NCBI GenBank assembly: GCA_963763495.1
Contig: CAVXOY010000018.1
Span: forward strand, 124,001 to 188,000
Direction of reading: 5' to 3'
DNA length: 64,000 bases
From: DAOUEO01 sp963763495
Lineage (GTDB): Bacteria; Chloroflexota; Dehalococcoidia; DSTF01; JALHUB01
Shown here: piece by piece, positions 1 to 8,379 of the stretch
How the letters are laid out: every line of letters begins with the position of its first letter
Numbering within the stretch: position 1 is the first letter of the stretch
The notes under the pieces: generated by a model
The model's input: the letters and a program-made list of their open reading frames with translations, nothing else
Told to the model about the DNA's origin: nothing
Databases searched by the model: none
Made by a program: the position numbers and the translations under genes

Positions 1-746
1 TGGACAACTGCCCGACTTACCCTAACCCGAGCCAGGCCAACAGCGATGCTCTGCCCATCGACAACGGACCCCTGATCGCTGGTCTCGACTACACTATTCC
101 CAACCAGGATGGACTGGGCGACGCCTGTGACATTGACGACGACAATGACCAGTGGCCTGATATCTTCGAGGCCATCGGCTGCGGCAGCGGTCCCACCGAC
201 CGCGGTGGTGACGCCTCCTACGATGACAACCAGGACGGGAACGCCGTGCCGCCGATGGGGACAGACCTGGTCGATGACGGCCCGAGCTGGGATACCGACG
301 GGGACACGGCGCTCGACGGCCTCGAATGCTTGTTGGGCAGCGACCCCCGCAACGTCGCGAGCCGGCCGCCGCGGAATCCCGTGGGTGATGCGGACAATGA
401 TGGTTTGTCGGCCGCTATCGAGGACGCGCTCGGCTGTAGTGACGCAAACCCGGACTCCGACGGCGATGGTATCCCCGACGGCGTCGAGGTCAGGGGCTGG
501 GGTACGTCGTGCCTGAGCAACGACACAGATGCCGACGGCTGCCAAGACTGGATCGAGATCGTCGACATCAACGGCGATGGGAATGCCAACATCTTTGATG
601 CGTGGTGGGTAGCCAGGATGGCCTTCGGCGTTGTCGCTCCGAATCAGGCCTTGGATATCAACAAGGACGGCGTGCTGAACGTTCTGGATGCGTATCTCGC
701 CACCGTCAACTCATCGATCATACGGTCGGGCTCCTCCTGTCCGTAG
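1..746 (+). CDS. C-terminal part of a secreted calcium-binding protein with thrombospondin type 3-like repeats and a dockerin I-like domain
   Basis: The reading frame is open from the left edge (first full codon at position 3), so the start lies outside the window. The first part holds Asp- and Asn-rich stretches such as DNCPTYPNPSQ and DGLGDACDIDDDNDQ, which are typical of calcium-binding thrombospondin type 3 repeats. The last 60 residues carry two EF-hand-like loops, DINGDGNANIFDAW and DINKDGVLNVLDAY, spaced like the duplicated segments of a type I dockerin. The family is extracellular. Dockerins bind cohesins in cellulosomes, but in many non-cellulolytic bacteria they occur alone and their partner is unknown. 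No cohesin is seen in this window. A strong inverted repeat follows 30 bases after the stop. Confidence 0.8.
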   Translation, partial: DNCPTYPNPSQANSDALPIDNGPLIAGLDYTIPNQDGLGDACDIDDDNDQWPDIFEAIGCGSGPTDRGGDASYDDNQDGNAVPPMGTDLVDDGPSWDTDGDTALDGLECLLGSDPRNVASRPPRNPVGDADNDGLSAAIEDALGCSDANPDSDGDGIPDGVEVRGWGTSCLSNDTDADGCQDWIEIVDINGDGNANIFDAWWVARMAFGVVAPNQALDINKDGVLNVLDAYLATVNSSIIRSGSSCP

Positions 747-775
747 GCCGCATATTCTTGTCATAAGTCGACCTG

Positions 776-823
776 GAATTGCCTGGAGGTGAGCCCCACA
801 AGGGGCGTCTCTCCAGGCAATTC
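776..823. terminator. Bidirectional terminator-like hairpin between convergent genes
   Basis: A 13-base perfect inverted repeat (776-788 with 811-823) encloses a second 5-bp stem (793-797 with 802-806). It sits between the stop of the plus-strand dockerin protein and the stop of the minus-strand methyltransferase, so it could end both transcripts. There is no clear T-run, so termination is inferred from position and stem strength. Confidence 0.6.
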
Positions 824-900
824 TCATAACTGGCGCGTGGCGCCGACGCTCTCGGAATGCAACGCCTCGGCAAGAGGAAGCCAAGGTCGGCCGTTCTGCC

Positions 901-1678
901 TCACGGGGACTTGGTGGCGTAGACGGCGATGCTCTTGGGGAAGACCTTGTTCCCCGCCTCGTCCAGCACGTGATAGAAGAGGGAATAGGGCTCGCTGTTC
1001 GAGCGGTCCCGCCAGCGTTTGAGAGCATCAACCCCCCACTCGCGGAGCAGCGGGCAAGCGTCGACGAGGTAGAGGAGTGTCCAGTACCCGGCCTCCACCG
1101 AGTTGCGAAGGCGCTTTGCGTAGACCCGCAACCCCGCTGCCTCCACCGTTCGCTCTATGCCCTTTCGAGTGAAGATGCGCCGGTGGCCCCAGGGGTCGGT
1201 GCGGTACAGTTCGGACATCTGACGGGCGATTAGTCTCAGGGAGCGTGTCCGGCACGCTCACCACCAGATGTCCCCCCGGCTTGAGCACCCGCGCCAGCTC
1301 TCGCAGCGCCAGTCCGGGGTCTGCGACGTGTTCCAGTGTCTCTGTGCAAGTCACGAAATCAAAGGTATCGGCGGCGAACGGGATCCTGCCGCCGTCCCCC
1401 TCGATCAGCTCCACCTGCTGCCGGAATTCGTCGAGAAGCCGCTGCGCCGATCGCAGATCGGGGCGCATGAGTTCGACGCCCGTGACGAAGCAGCCGCGGC
1501 GAGCGATCCGGAGCATAAGCCGGCCCACGCCGCAGCCGACATCGAGCACGCGCGCTCCCGGCCTCACCCCTAGGAGGTCGAGGTCAACGACCTCCAGGCG
1601 ACGCAACACTCCCACCGGCACCCAGCGGCGGCGGCGCGTCTCTCTGCTTTCTTGGCTATTCGTATTAGTTGAAGGCAT
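901..1678 (-). CDS. Class I SAM-dependent methyltransferase (frameshifted)
   Basis: The N-terminal two thirds read in one frame from an ATG at 1678. They show the SAM-binding glycine motif VLDVGCGVGRL, an acidic end of strand 2 (GVELM) and the post-motif region FDFVTCTETLEHV, followed by LKPGGHLVVSVP. The last third (about 901-1218) reads in another frame and has the usual C-terminal sequence of this family (WGHRRIFTRKGIE). The change occurs near 1225-1240. The joined protein is about 255 residues, normal for the Methyltransf_11/25 group. The substrate cannot be told from sequence. It stands alone, convergent with the dockerin protein and divergent from the carboxypeptidase gene. Confidence 0.75.
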
Positions 1679-1832
1679 CGTCGGAGGGTCAGCCGCGTAA
1701 CTCTAGCAGGGGCGGGATTTGTCGTCAACCTTCTGCGATCGTTCCCCAGGCCGAGAGAAGCAGGCCGTTTATGTGTTTAGGCGAGTATGCCGCCTCGCCT
1801 TTTGCCGTCGAGTGTGGTAGAGTACTGCGCGA

Positions 1833-2744
1833 ATGGTCTACACCAAACGTCGCCGCGATGATGCCCCTTTGGCCACCCTGGCGGCTGTGGCGATAGTCGC
1901 ATCCCTCCTCGCCTTCCACTGGTTTACGCCCTTTTCCTCAAAGTCTCTGCCGGTCTGCGACGGCGACTGCCGCTCTCGCTCCGCCCTCTCCGGCGGCTCC
2001 GACAGTGAACTAGCCTCCACGATGACCCAGGACGGCGAGAACGCGGCACCCGAAATCACCGCTAAGTCGGCCGTGGTCGTTGACGATGCCTGTGGCGATG
2101 TCATCTTCGCGAAGGAACCCCACCTTCGGCTGTCTCCTGCCAGCCTGACCAAGATCATGACCGCCATCGTCGCCCTGGAGACTGCTGATCTGGATGACCT
2201 CGTTGACGTGAACGTGGACGGCTTCTACTACGGCGACAGCACGGTCATGGGCCTGGAGACCGGGATGCAGTTGTCACTTCGGGACCTCCTGTACGGCCTC
2301 CTGCTTCCCTCCGGCAACGACGCCGCTGTCGCCATAGCGAGGCACGTCGCCGGCGATCTTCCGGCCTTCGTTGCCAGAATGAACGCAAAGGTGCGGGCAC
2401 TGGGACTGGAGGACACCCACTTCACAAACCCGCACGGACTCGATGCCCCCGGACACTACTCTTCTGCCTATGACATGGCCATGCTCGGTCGCTACGCGAT
2501 GACAAATCCCGATCTCGCGGAGATCGTGGGGACGAAGGTCTACGATCCGGGCTGGGACGGCCCCCAGCTTTGGAACGGCAATCTCCTGCTGTGGACCTAC
2601 CCGGGAAGCGATGGGGTGAAGATCGGCTGGACCGAGAACGCCCGCCAGACGATTGTCGCATCGGCGCAGCGCGATGGACGGCGCCTGGTTGTCGCCTTGC
2701 TTGGCAGTGAAGACCGCTACACGGATGCTTCAGTGCTTGCTTGA
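1833..2744 (+). CDS. D-alanyl-D-alanine carboxypeptidase, peptidase S11 family
   Basis: This 303-residue protein has one N-terminal membrane segment (about residues 14-32) and then a penicillin-binding-protein fold. The three active-site motifs are present: SLTK at 104-107 (nucleophile Ser104 and Lys107), SGN at 160-162, and KIG at 263-265 in place of the usual KTG. The family trims the terminal D-Ala from peptidoglycan pentapeptides outside the membrane. The C-terminal beta domain of many S11 enzymes is absent, so this is a minimal form. No good Shine-Dalgarno sequence precedes the ATG. TAGAGT lies nine bases upstream and could be a -10 element of a leaderless message, but no -35 was found. 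Confidence 0.88.
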   Translation: MVYTKRRRDDAPLATLAAVAIVASLLAFHWFTPFSSKSLPVCDGDCRSRSALSGGSDSELASTMTQDGENAAPEITAKSAVVVDDACGDVIFAKEPHLRLSPASLTKIMTAIVALETADLDDLVDVNVDGFYYGDSTVMGLETGMQLSLRDLLYGLLLPSGNDAAVAIARHVAGDLPAFVARMNAKVRALGLEDTHFTNPHGLDAPGHYSSAYDMAMLGRYAMTNPDLAEIVGTKVYDPGWDGPQLWNGNLLLWTYPGSDGVKIGWTENARQTIVASAQRDGRRLVVALLGSEDRYTDASVLA

Positions 2745-2774
2745 CTGGGCCTTCGAGAACTCTGGGGCGGGCAG

Positions 2775-2800
2775 CTCCCGCGGGGACTGCGCTGCGGGAG
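2775..2800. terminator. GC-rich hairpin between convergent genes
   Basis: A 7-bp stem (CTCCCGC at 2775-2781 with GCGGGAG at 2794-2800) lies between the carboxypeptidase stop and the stop of the minus-strand CoA-transferase. It is placed as a shared terminator but has no T-run. Confidence 0.4.
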
Positions 2801-2821
2801 GATCCTGAGGGTGAGGCTCGG

Positions 2822-4036
2822 TCAGTAGACGACCTGCTCCTCAACCAGCCTGGCTATTTCCTCTTTGGGCATACCCAAGAGCGACCCCAACACATATTCG
2901 TTGTCCTGACCGATCAACGGGCCATGTCGCTTTATGTCGGCGGGCGTCTTGGGGAACCGCCATGTCGGGCCGACCACCTTCTTCTTCCCCATCGCCGGGT
3001 GCTCGACCTCCACCAGCGTCCCTCGTGCTTGGAGCTGGGCGTCCTCCACCAGTGAGGGGCCACTGTAGACGGGCATCGCAGCCACGCCTACATCCTGGAG
3101 AGAGCGCACGATTTCGTTCTGGGTACGGATTGAGGTCCACTCACCGATGATCTTGTCCAGCTCATCCTGGTTCTGCCAGCGGCTGTAGCTATCCGCGAAC
3201 CCCTTCTCCTCCGTCAAGCGGCTGTCGGCTAGGACGCGGCAGAGCGATCGCCACTCCTCCTCTGAGCCCACGGCGATGCTCACCCATTCGTTCTCCTCCT
3301 GGCAGCGGTAGCAGCCGTGAGGGGCCATGATCTTGTCGCGATTACCCATCCGGCCTTGCACGCGCCCGTTCATCGTGTAGTCCATGAACGCATCCCCCAT
3401 GAGCGCGCTCACCGCTTCGGCCGAAGAGAGGTCGATAAACTGACCTCTCCCTGTTCGCTGGCGGTGATAAAGGGCGGCCAACGCTGCGAAGGCGCTGGTA
3501 CTACCGACTCGCAGATCTATCACTCCCATCAGGGGGGCTGGGTGACCATCGGGGCGACCGGTGACATAGGCGAGTCCTCCCATTGCGGCAAACGTGGGCG
3601 CATAGCCGGTGTACAGGCGTTCGGGCCCCGTTCCTCCCACCGCTGAGGAAGACAGCATGATGATGTCCGGCTTTATCGCCTTCAGCGTCTCGTATCCTAA
3701 CCCCAGTCTGTCCATGACGCCGGGGCGCATGTTCTCCATCACCACGTCACTGATCTTTGCGATACCCTTTGCTATCTCCACCGCTTTGGGCTGGCTAAGG
3801 TTCAGTGTCACGCTCAGCTTATTGAGATTCAGTGTGTTGAAGATGAATGACTGGTCAGGACTCGACAGAGGTCCGGAGACGAGAGAGCGTAGGCGTGAGT
3901 GATCGAGTCGGCGGTGGCTCTCTACCTTGATCACCTCGGCGCCGAGCAGGGCCAGGATAAGGCTCGCCTGCGGCCCGGCCCAGGCCCAGGTGAAGTCGAG
4001 AACCCTGATCCCCGCAAGGGGTGACTTCTTATCCAC
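2822..4036 (-). CDS. CaiB/BaiF (class III) CoA-transferase
   Basis: The protein has 404 residues, the usual length. The N-terminal Rossmann part shows LAGIRVLDFTWAWAGP and GAEVIKVES. The catalytic aspartate is Asp174 in GVIDLRVG, where the family forms a mixed anhydride with the acyl substrate. TGRGQFIDLSSAEA follows. Members move CoA between carboxylic acids such as formate/oxalate, carnitine or aromatic acids. The substrate cannot be predicted here. The gene lies 18 bases downstream of a second family member on the same strand, so the two are probably cotranscribed and may work together or form a heteromer. The frame is intact. Confidence 0.9.
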   Translation of the reverse strand: MDKKSPLAGIRVLDFTWAWAGPQASLILALLGAEVIKVESHRRLDHSRLRSLVSGPLSSPDQSFIFNTLNLNKLSVTLNLSQPKAVEIAKGIAKISDVVMENMRPGVMDRLGLGYETLKAIKPDIIMLSSSAVGGTGPERLYTGYAPTFAAMGGLAYVTGRPDGHPAPLMGVIDLRVGSTSAFAALAALYHRQRTGRGQFIDLSSAEAVSALMGDAFMDYTMNGRVQGRMGNRDKIMAPHGCYRCQEENEWVSIAVGSEEEWRSLCRVLADSRLTEEKGFADSYSRWQNQDELDKIIGEWTSIRTQNEIVRSLQDVGVAAMPVYSGPSLVEDAQLQARGTLVEVEHPAMGKKKVVGPTWRFPKTPADIKRHGPLIGQDNEYVLGSLLGMPKEEIARLVEEQVVY

Positions 4037-4054
4037 CTACAAACCCCTCTTTGG

Positions 4055-5275
4055 CTACACGACCCCCGCTCCGGCCATTCGCGCCAGTTCCTGACGAGAA
4101 TAGCCCAGGCGGCGACAGAGTATCTCCTCGTTGTGCTCTCCCAGCAGCGGGGCGGCTCGTCTTGCCTGCCATGGCGTCTCTGAGAGCTTGTAGGAGACCG
4201 TCGGGTAGCTCAACTTTCCTGCCTGCGGATGATCTATCTCCGCGAAGAACCCGCGCTGTTGCGGCTGCTGCCAGTTGAACACATCGGCCGGTGAGTGCAC
4301 TGGCCCCAGGGGCACGTTGTTCTTCTGGGCCAGGTGGTAAAGCTCCTCTTTGGTGAATTGGCTGGCCCACTCCTCTACACGGGGCTGGATATCGTCGATG
4401 TGTCCGGCCCGGCCCATCTCGGTGGCATAATCCTCGGCTTGGGTCCACTCTGGAGTGCCCATAGCCTTGACCAGCCCTTCCCACTGATGGTCCTGAGGCA
4501 TCACCAGCATCGCGTATCCGTCTTTGCAGGTCAGCAGACCGCCTACCGGCCTCCCGACCCTAGATGGCGCGCCGGGACCATCGGCAAAACGGGATACGTC
4601 CACCCGCTCCAGGCTGACCAGCGTCTCCTGCTTGGAGATGTCGATGTACTGACCCTCTCCGATGGCGAAGCGGCCGAACAGTGCCCCAAGGACGGCGATG
4701 GCGGAATTCAGCCCGCTATCGTACTCGCCGACGTACCCTCCCGGCGGCATTGGCGCCTTCCCCGGATCGAAGTACTGCGCCATGAAGAACTGGGTCGAAT
4801 GTCCGCTGCAGTGATGCAGGTTGAGAGTATGGCAATTGTAGTCGCGGTAGGGCCCCGTCTGTCCGAAGGGGGTGATGGAGACCATTATGAGCTGCGGATT
4901 GAGAGCGCTGAGGCTCTCGTAGTCAAGCCCTAGCTCCGCCATCTCTCCCGGCGGCCGGTCCTCAATGAGGACATCCACCTCCTTAACCAGGCGCTGGAAG
5001 ATCTCCTTCCCCGTTGCTGTCGAGGCGTTCAAAGTGACGCCCAGCTTGTTGGTGTTGAGGTAGAGGAAGAGGCCGCTCTTCTCCGGGTGGGGGATATCGT
5101 TAGGGAAAGGCCCTCGGCGACGGGCCCGGTCGCCTGCTGATGGTTCCTCTATCTTGATCACCTCGGCCCCCAGATCGGCGAGGAGCTTGCCGCAGTAGGG
5201 GCCGGCCACCATATCGCAGTATTCCAGGACCCTGATCCCCGTCAGTGCCCCCTCTGTTGTCTCTTGTCTTGTCAT
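4055..5275 (-). CDS. CaiB/BaiF (class III) CoA-transferase, second copy
   Basis: This 406-residue protein shares the family plan with its downstream neighbour but is quite different in sequence. LTGIRVLEYCDMVAGPYCGK and GAEVIKIEEPSAGDRAR mark the CoA-binding fold. Asp186 in GEYDSGLN is at the catalytic position, and GEGQYIDISKQE follows. It is the first gene of a two-gene unit read leftwards. Across a 250-base divergent spacer lies the gene for an NDP-forming acyl-CoA synthetase alpha chain, so the three may serve one acyl-CoA route. A weak ribosome site (GAGAAG) precedes the ATG. Confidence 0.9.
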   Translation of the reverse strand: MTRQETTEGALTGIRVLEYCDMVAGPYCGKLLADLGAEVIKIEEPSAGDRARRRGPFPNDIPHPEKSGLFLYLNTNKLGVTLNASTATGKEIFQRLVKEVDVLIEDRPPGEMAELGLDYESLSALNPQLIMVSITPFGQTGPYRDYNCHTLNLHHCSGHSTQFFMAQYFDPGKAPMPPGGYVGEYDSGLNSAIAVLGALFGRFAIGEGQYIDISKQETLVSLERVDVSRFADGPGAPSRVGRPVGGLLTCKDGYAMLVMPQDHQWEGLVKAMGTPEWTQAEDYATEMGRAGHIDDIQPRVEEWASQFTKEELYHLAQKNNVPLGPVHSPADVFNWQQPQQRGFFAEIDHPQAGKLSYPTVSYKLSETPWQARRAAPLLGEHNEEILCRRLGYSRQELARMAGAGVV

Positions 5276-5438
5276 ACGCTTCTCAGCATCGCCTAAGGTA
5301 TCAGACCGTCACCCTGGAGATTTGCGGGACTTGACTCATTCTAATGTAGCATAGGGCTTATTCCGCAAGAGGCCCCAGTCTGCGCTGACGTTTCTCCGCC
5401 GCAGTGAGGTTCGGACTGATGCCAGTTGCGGGGATCGA

Positions 5439-5500
5439 TTGACTTTTTCCGGCCCTTCTTCTAGGTTTGAAGGCACAGCGCTGAGGCAAAGCCGCCTCAG
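5439..5500 (+). promoter_or_regulatory. Candidate promoter and leader hairpin upstream of the acyl-CoA synthetase alpha chain
   Basis: TTGACT (5439-5444) and TAGGTT (5462-5467) are separated by 17 bases, a fair match to a housekeeping promoter on the plus strand. The leader then holds a 7-bp hairpin (CTGAGGC 5481-5487 with GCCTCAG 5494-5500) before the ATG at 5529. This is pattern matching only. Confidence 0.35.
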
Positions 5501-5528
5501 GTTGACGAAGGGCTTCTAGAGAGATGCA

Positions 5529-6967
5529 ATGATGCCGGGAGCAAGCGTTCATCCCCTCGATTTCCTATTTCACCCCCGCTCCGTCGCCATTGTGGGCATC
5601 TCCGGCAAGAAACGGGACTGGAACGCCGGCAAGATGTTCCTGAACATCTACCGTCATTCCGGCTTTACGGGCCCCATCTATCCTGTGAGCCGCAGCGCCG
5701 AGGAGATCAAGGGTCTCAAGTGCTATCCTTCCCTCGTCGACATCCCCGGCCCGGTCGACTATGTGATCTCCAGCATACCGGCAACCGGCGTCTTGCAGTT
5801 GATGGATGACGCCGCCGCGAAGGGCGTGCGTTGCATCCATTTCTTCACCGCCGGCTTCCGCGAGACCGGTGAGGAAGACGGAGAAGAGTTGGAGCGCCGA
5901 GTCTTGGAGAAGGCCCGCAGCGCCGGCATCCGCCTTATCGGCCCCAACTGCATGGGCCTCTACTGTCCCTCTTCCGGCCTCTCTTTTGGGTACGGCTTCC
6001 CCCATGAGCCGGGCCCGGTGGCCTTCATCTCTCAGAGCGGCCTCAATGCCGAAGACCTGGTGAATCAGGGGAATCTCTGTGGCGTTCGCTTCAGCAAGGC
6101 TATCAGCTTCGGCAACGCCGCCGACCTCAATGAGAGCGACTTCTTCGAATACTGCACCGCCGACCCGGAGACGGAGATAATCACCTCCTACATCGAGGGG
6201 GTGAAGGATGGCGGACGCTTTCTTCGTGCCCTCAGAGCTGCCTCCGCCGCAAAGCCGGTTATCATCCTCAAGGGCGGTCTAACCAGCGCCGGCAGCCGCG
6301 CCGCCCGCTCCCACACCGGCAGCCTGGCCGGCTCGCCCCAGATTTGGGATGCCCTCTGCCGTCAGACCGGCGTCGTCAGTGTCGAGAGCCTGGAAGAGCT
6401 CGTCGACATGGCCATCACCTTCCGATTCCTCAAGAGACCTGCCGGCCGTGGTCTGGCTGTCATCGTTATCGGTGGCGGCGCCAGCGTGCTCGCCGCCGAT
6501 AGCGCCGAGAAGATAGGGCTAAGGTTGCCGGCGCTCTCCGATGGGGCTCAGGCGGAGTTGCGTCAGTTCACGCCGATCGCGGGCACCAGCGTCCGCAATC
6601 CCCTCGATACCGTGGCTATGGAAACGCCGGACGGGATAGGTCAAGACGGTGGAGATTGTCGGCAAGTCCCCCGGCATCGACGCCATACTCATCCTCACCC
6701 GCTTTGACTGGGGTGTCTCCCGCGTCGACGACGTGGAGCCAATTGTGCAGGGGACGATGGCCATGCTCGCGAAATCAGTGCAGCAGAGCCCGGTGCCCGT
6801 TGCCCTGGCCGTTCGAGAGCCCGACAACGCGAAGGCTATGGCTGCCCTCGAGGTATTCTATCGAGCTGGCTGCTAAGGCCGAGGTTGCAGCCTATCCCAA
6901 CTACAAGCGGGCGCTCAACGCCATCGCCAAGTTCATTGCCTGGCAGGAAGCGCGCGCAGATAGCTGA
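5529..6967 (+). CDS. Acyl-CoA synthetase (NDP-forming) alpha chain: CoA-binding and ligase domains (two frameshifts)
   Basis: The N-terminal CoA-binding domain begins LFHPRSVAIVGISGKKRDW. The succinyl-CoA-ligase-like domains follow. SHTGSLAG contains the histidine that is phosphorylated in this family. The frame shifts near 6640 (after METPDG) and again near 6865 (after LEVFYRAG), but similarity continues to KRALNAIAKFIAWQE at the end. The total is about 480 residues, which equals the alpha chain alone. The ATP-grasp beta part is not encoded next to it. The family makes acyl-CoA, or makes ATP from acyl-CoA, through phosphohistidine. The gene is divergent from the two CoA-transferases. Confidence 0.82.
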
Positions 6968-7005
6968 CCGGCCGGCGGGCCGCTGCCCCGACGTCCTGAG
7001 GGCGA

Positions 7006-7863
7006 TCAAGCAGAAGGGGAAAGCTGGCTGGCGGAGGTGGCGTCCTCGTGGGCGGGTTGAATGGGGTCGTTGCGGTATTGTTCCAGGCGGACGGCCCTCA
7101 CGAACTGCTGCACCAAATAGGGATCGAACTGCTCCCCCGCCCTCGTATTGAGCTCTTCCAGTGCGGTCTTAGGGCTCCTAGCGTGGCGATAGGGCGAATT
7201 CAAGATCATCGCCGCAAATGCGTCGGCTATCGCCATGATGCGGGCGTGCAAGGGAATGGCATCCCCCTGCTTCCCCTTCAGGTATCCGGCGCCGTCCCAG
7301 CGCTCGTGATGGAATAGGACGACTTCGAGGACCAAGTCATGCAGCCAGTGGGGGCAGCTCCGCAGGATGTCCCAGTCCCGCAGGAGTTCGTAGCCTATCG
7401 ACACGTGCGACCGGAGGGCGATCAGTTCGGCGTTGTTCAGCGGCCCTTCCTTCCGCAGGAGATCGGGTGGGAGGGCGATCTTCCCCAGGTCATAGACGTG
7501 CCCGGCTATCCACAGCCCGCCCACCAAGTCCGGCGGCAGTTGGAGTCGGCGTGCCAGAGTAAGAGCGTGCTGGGCTGCTAGCTGCGAGTGCACCCCGGAG
7601 TAGTTGTCTCTGATATCGAGGTCATGCTCCCACTGCTCGAAGACGGTTTCGATCTGAGCGCGGGTACGGCGGGGCCATATCTCCGCTAGGGCCTCGACTA
7701 CGCTCGATCCATCCGGTGGGTGTTGATCTGACAGCTCTCGTTCCGTTGAGTCGTAAACCTTGCCAAACATATCAGGTTGCAGGGGAAGATTGGATAGAGG
7801 TCTCGCCTGGCCCCCAGAAACCAGACGCTTTCTCTGTAAATAACGGCAGAATCGGCGCTTCAC
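7006..7863 (-). CDS. HD-GYP-like protein with altered catalytic motifs
   Basis: This 285-residue protein has an N-terminal region with no known domain and then an HD-GYP-like domain from about residue 88. Many landmarks are kept: VHS at 91-93, RSHVSIGYELL near 152-161, FHHERWDGAGY at 184-194 and IADAF at 212-216. However, the metal-binding HD pair reads Tyr124-Asp125 (GHVYDLGK) and the GYP signature reads GYL (193-195). Active HD-GYP enzymes hydrolyse cyclic di-GMP, so this protein may bind without cleaving or act on something else. It starts with GTG behind AAGGGAG. A GGDEF protein lies 31 kb away. Confidence 0.75.
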   Translation of the reverse strand: MKRRFCRYLQRKRLVSGGQARPLSNLPLQPDMFGKVYDSTERELSDQHPPDGSSVVEALAEIWPRRTRAQIETVFEQWEHDLDIRDNYSGVHSQLAAQHALTLARRLQLPPDLVGGLWIAGHVYDLGKIALPPDLLRKEGPLNNAELIALRSHVSIGYELLRDWDILRSCPHWLHDLVLEVVLFHHERWDGAGYLKGKQGDAIPLHARIMAIADAFAAMILNSPYRHARSPKTALEELNTRAGEQFDPYLVQQFVRAVRLEQYRNDPIQPAHEDATSASQLSPSA

Positions 7864-7953
7864 TTTACTCCCTTACCATCAAACACGCATTTGTTTTCGC
7901 TTCAGCGATAGCGCATACGATGATCTTCCTCCTCGTCGAGCATGGCACCACCC

Positions 7954-7983
7954 TTAATACAGAGCCTGCGGATGGTGTACAAT
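7954..7983 (+). promoter_or_regulatory. Candidate promoter for the small zinc-ribbon gene
   Basis: TACAAT (7978-7983) is a good -10 element. TTAATA (7954-7959) 18 bases upstream is a weak -35. The start codon at 8006 follows 22 bases later, with a strong GAGGAGGG ribosome site between. Confidence 0.35.
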
Positions 7984-8005
7984 CTCACTTGCGAGGAGGG
8001 ATAGC

Positions 8006-8200
8006 ATGAATGAAAAGGCTCCCGGGAGCTCCGGCGAGATGGGACAAGCCGAGGCTGATGCCCATCAGATCAATCTCGGTGACCTAGAGTGTCCGCGCTG
8101 CAAGAAGAGGTTCACCGCAAGCTACTGGAGCGGCGGGCAACTGGTGCAGGCTCGCTGCCTTAGCTGTGACCTCAAGTGGCCGCGGCCGGACGTGGTATAG
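8006..8200 (+). CDS. Small zinc-ribbon protein of unknown function
   Basis: The gene encodes 64 residues. The second half contains CPRC (positions 29-32) and CLSC (51-54), a four-cysteine zinc-ribbon arrangement with aromatic residues around it, as in many small nucleic-acid-binding or regulatory proteins. The N-terminus is acidic and probably disordered. GAGGAGGG stands at the right distance before the ATG. I do not recognise the family. The 180 bases after it, up to the acyl-CoA synthetase start, hold nothing recognisable. Confidence 0.6.
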   Translation: MNEKAPGSSGEMGQAEADAHQINLGDLECPRCKKRFTASYWSGGQLVQARCLSCDLKWPRPDVV

Positions 8201-8379
8201 TCATTCGGTGGCCGACATGGTCACGCCGGCCCGGGGTTATCCGACCTCGACCGCGGCCGAGTGGCCCCGGCTCCGAATGGCGCCACCCTTCGCGCGCACC
8301 CTTGCCGTCCAGCGACCGTTGCTCTTAGCGCGGGCGCCCTTTAGAATCACGCCATGTCGCTCAAGAAGAGAGGAAAGAT

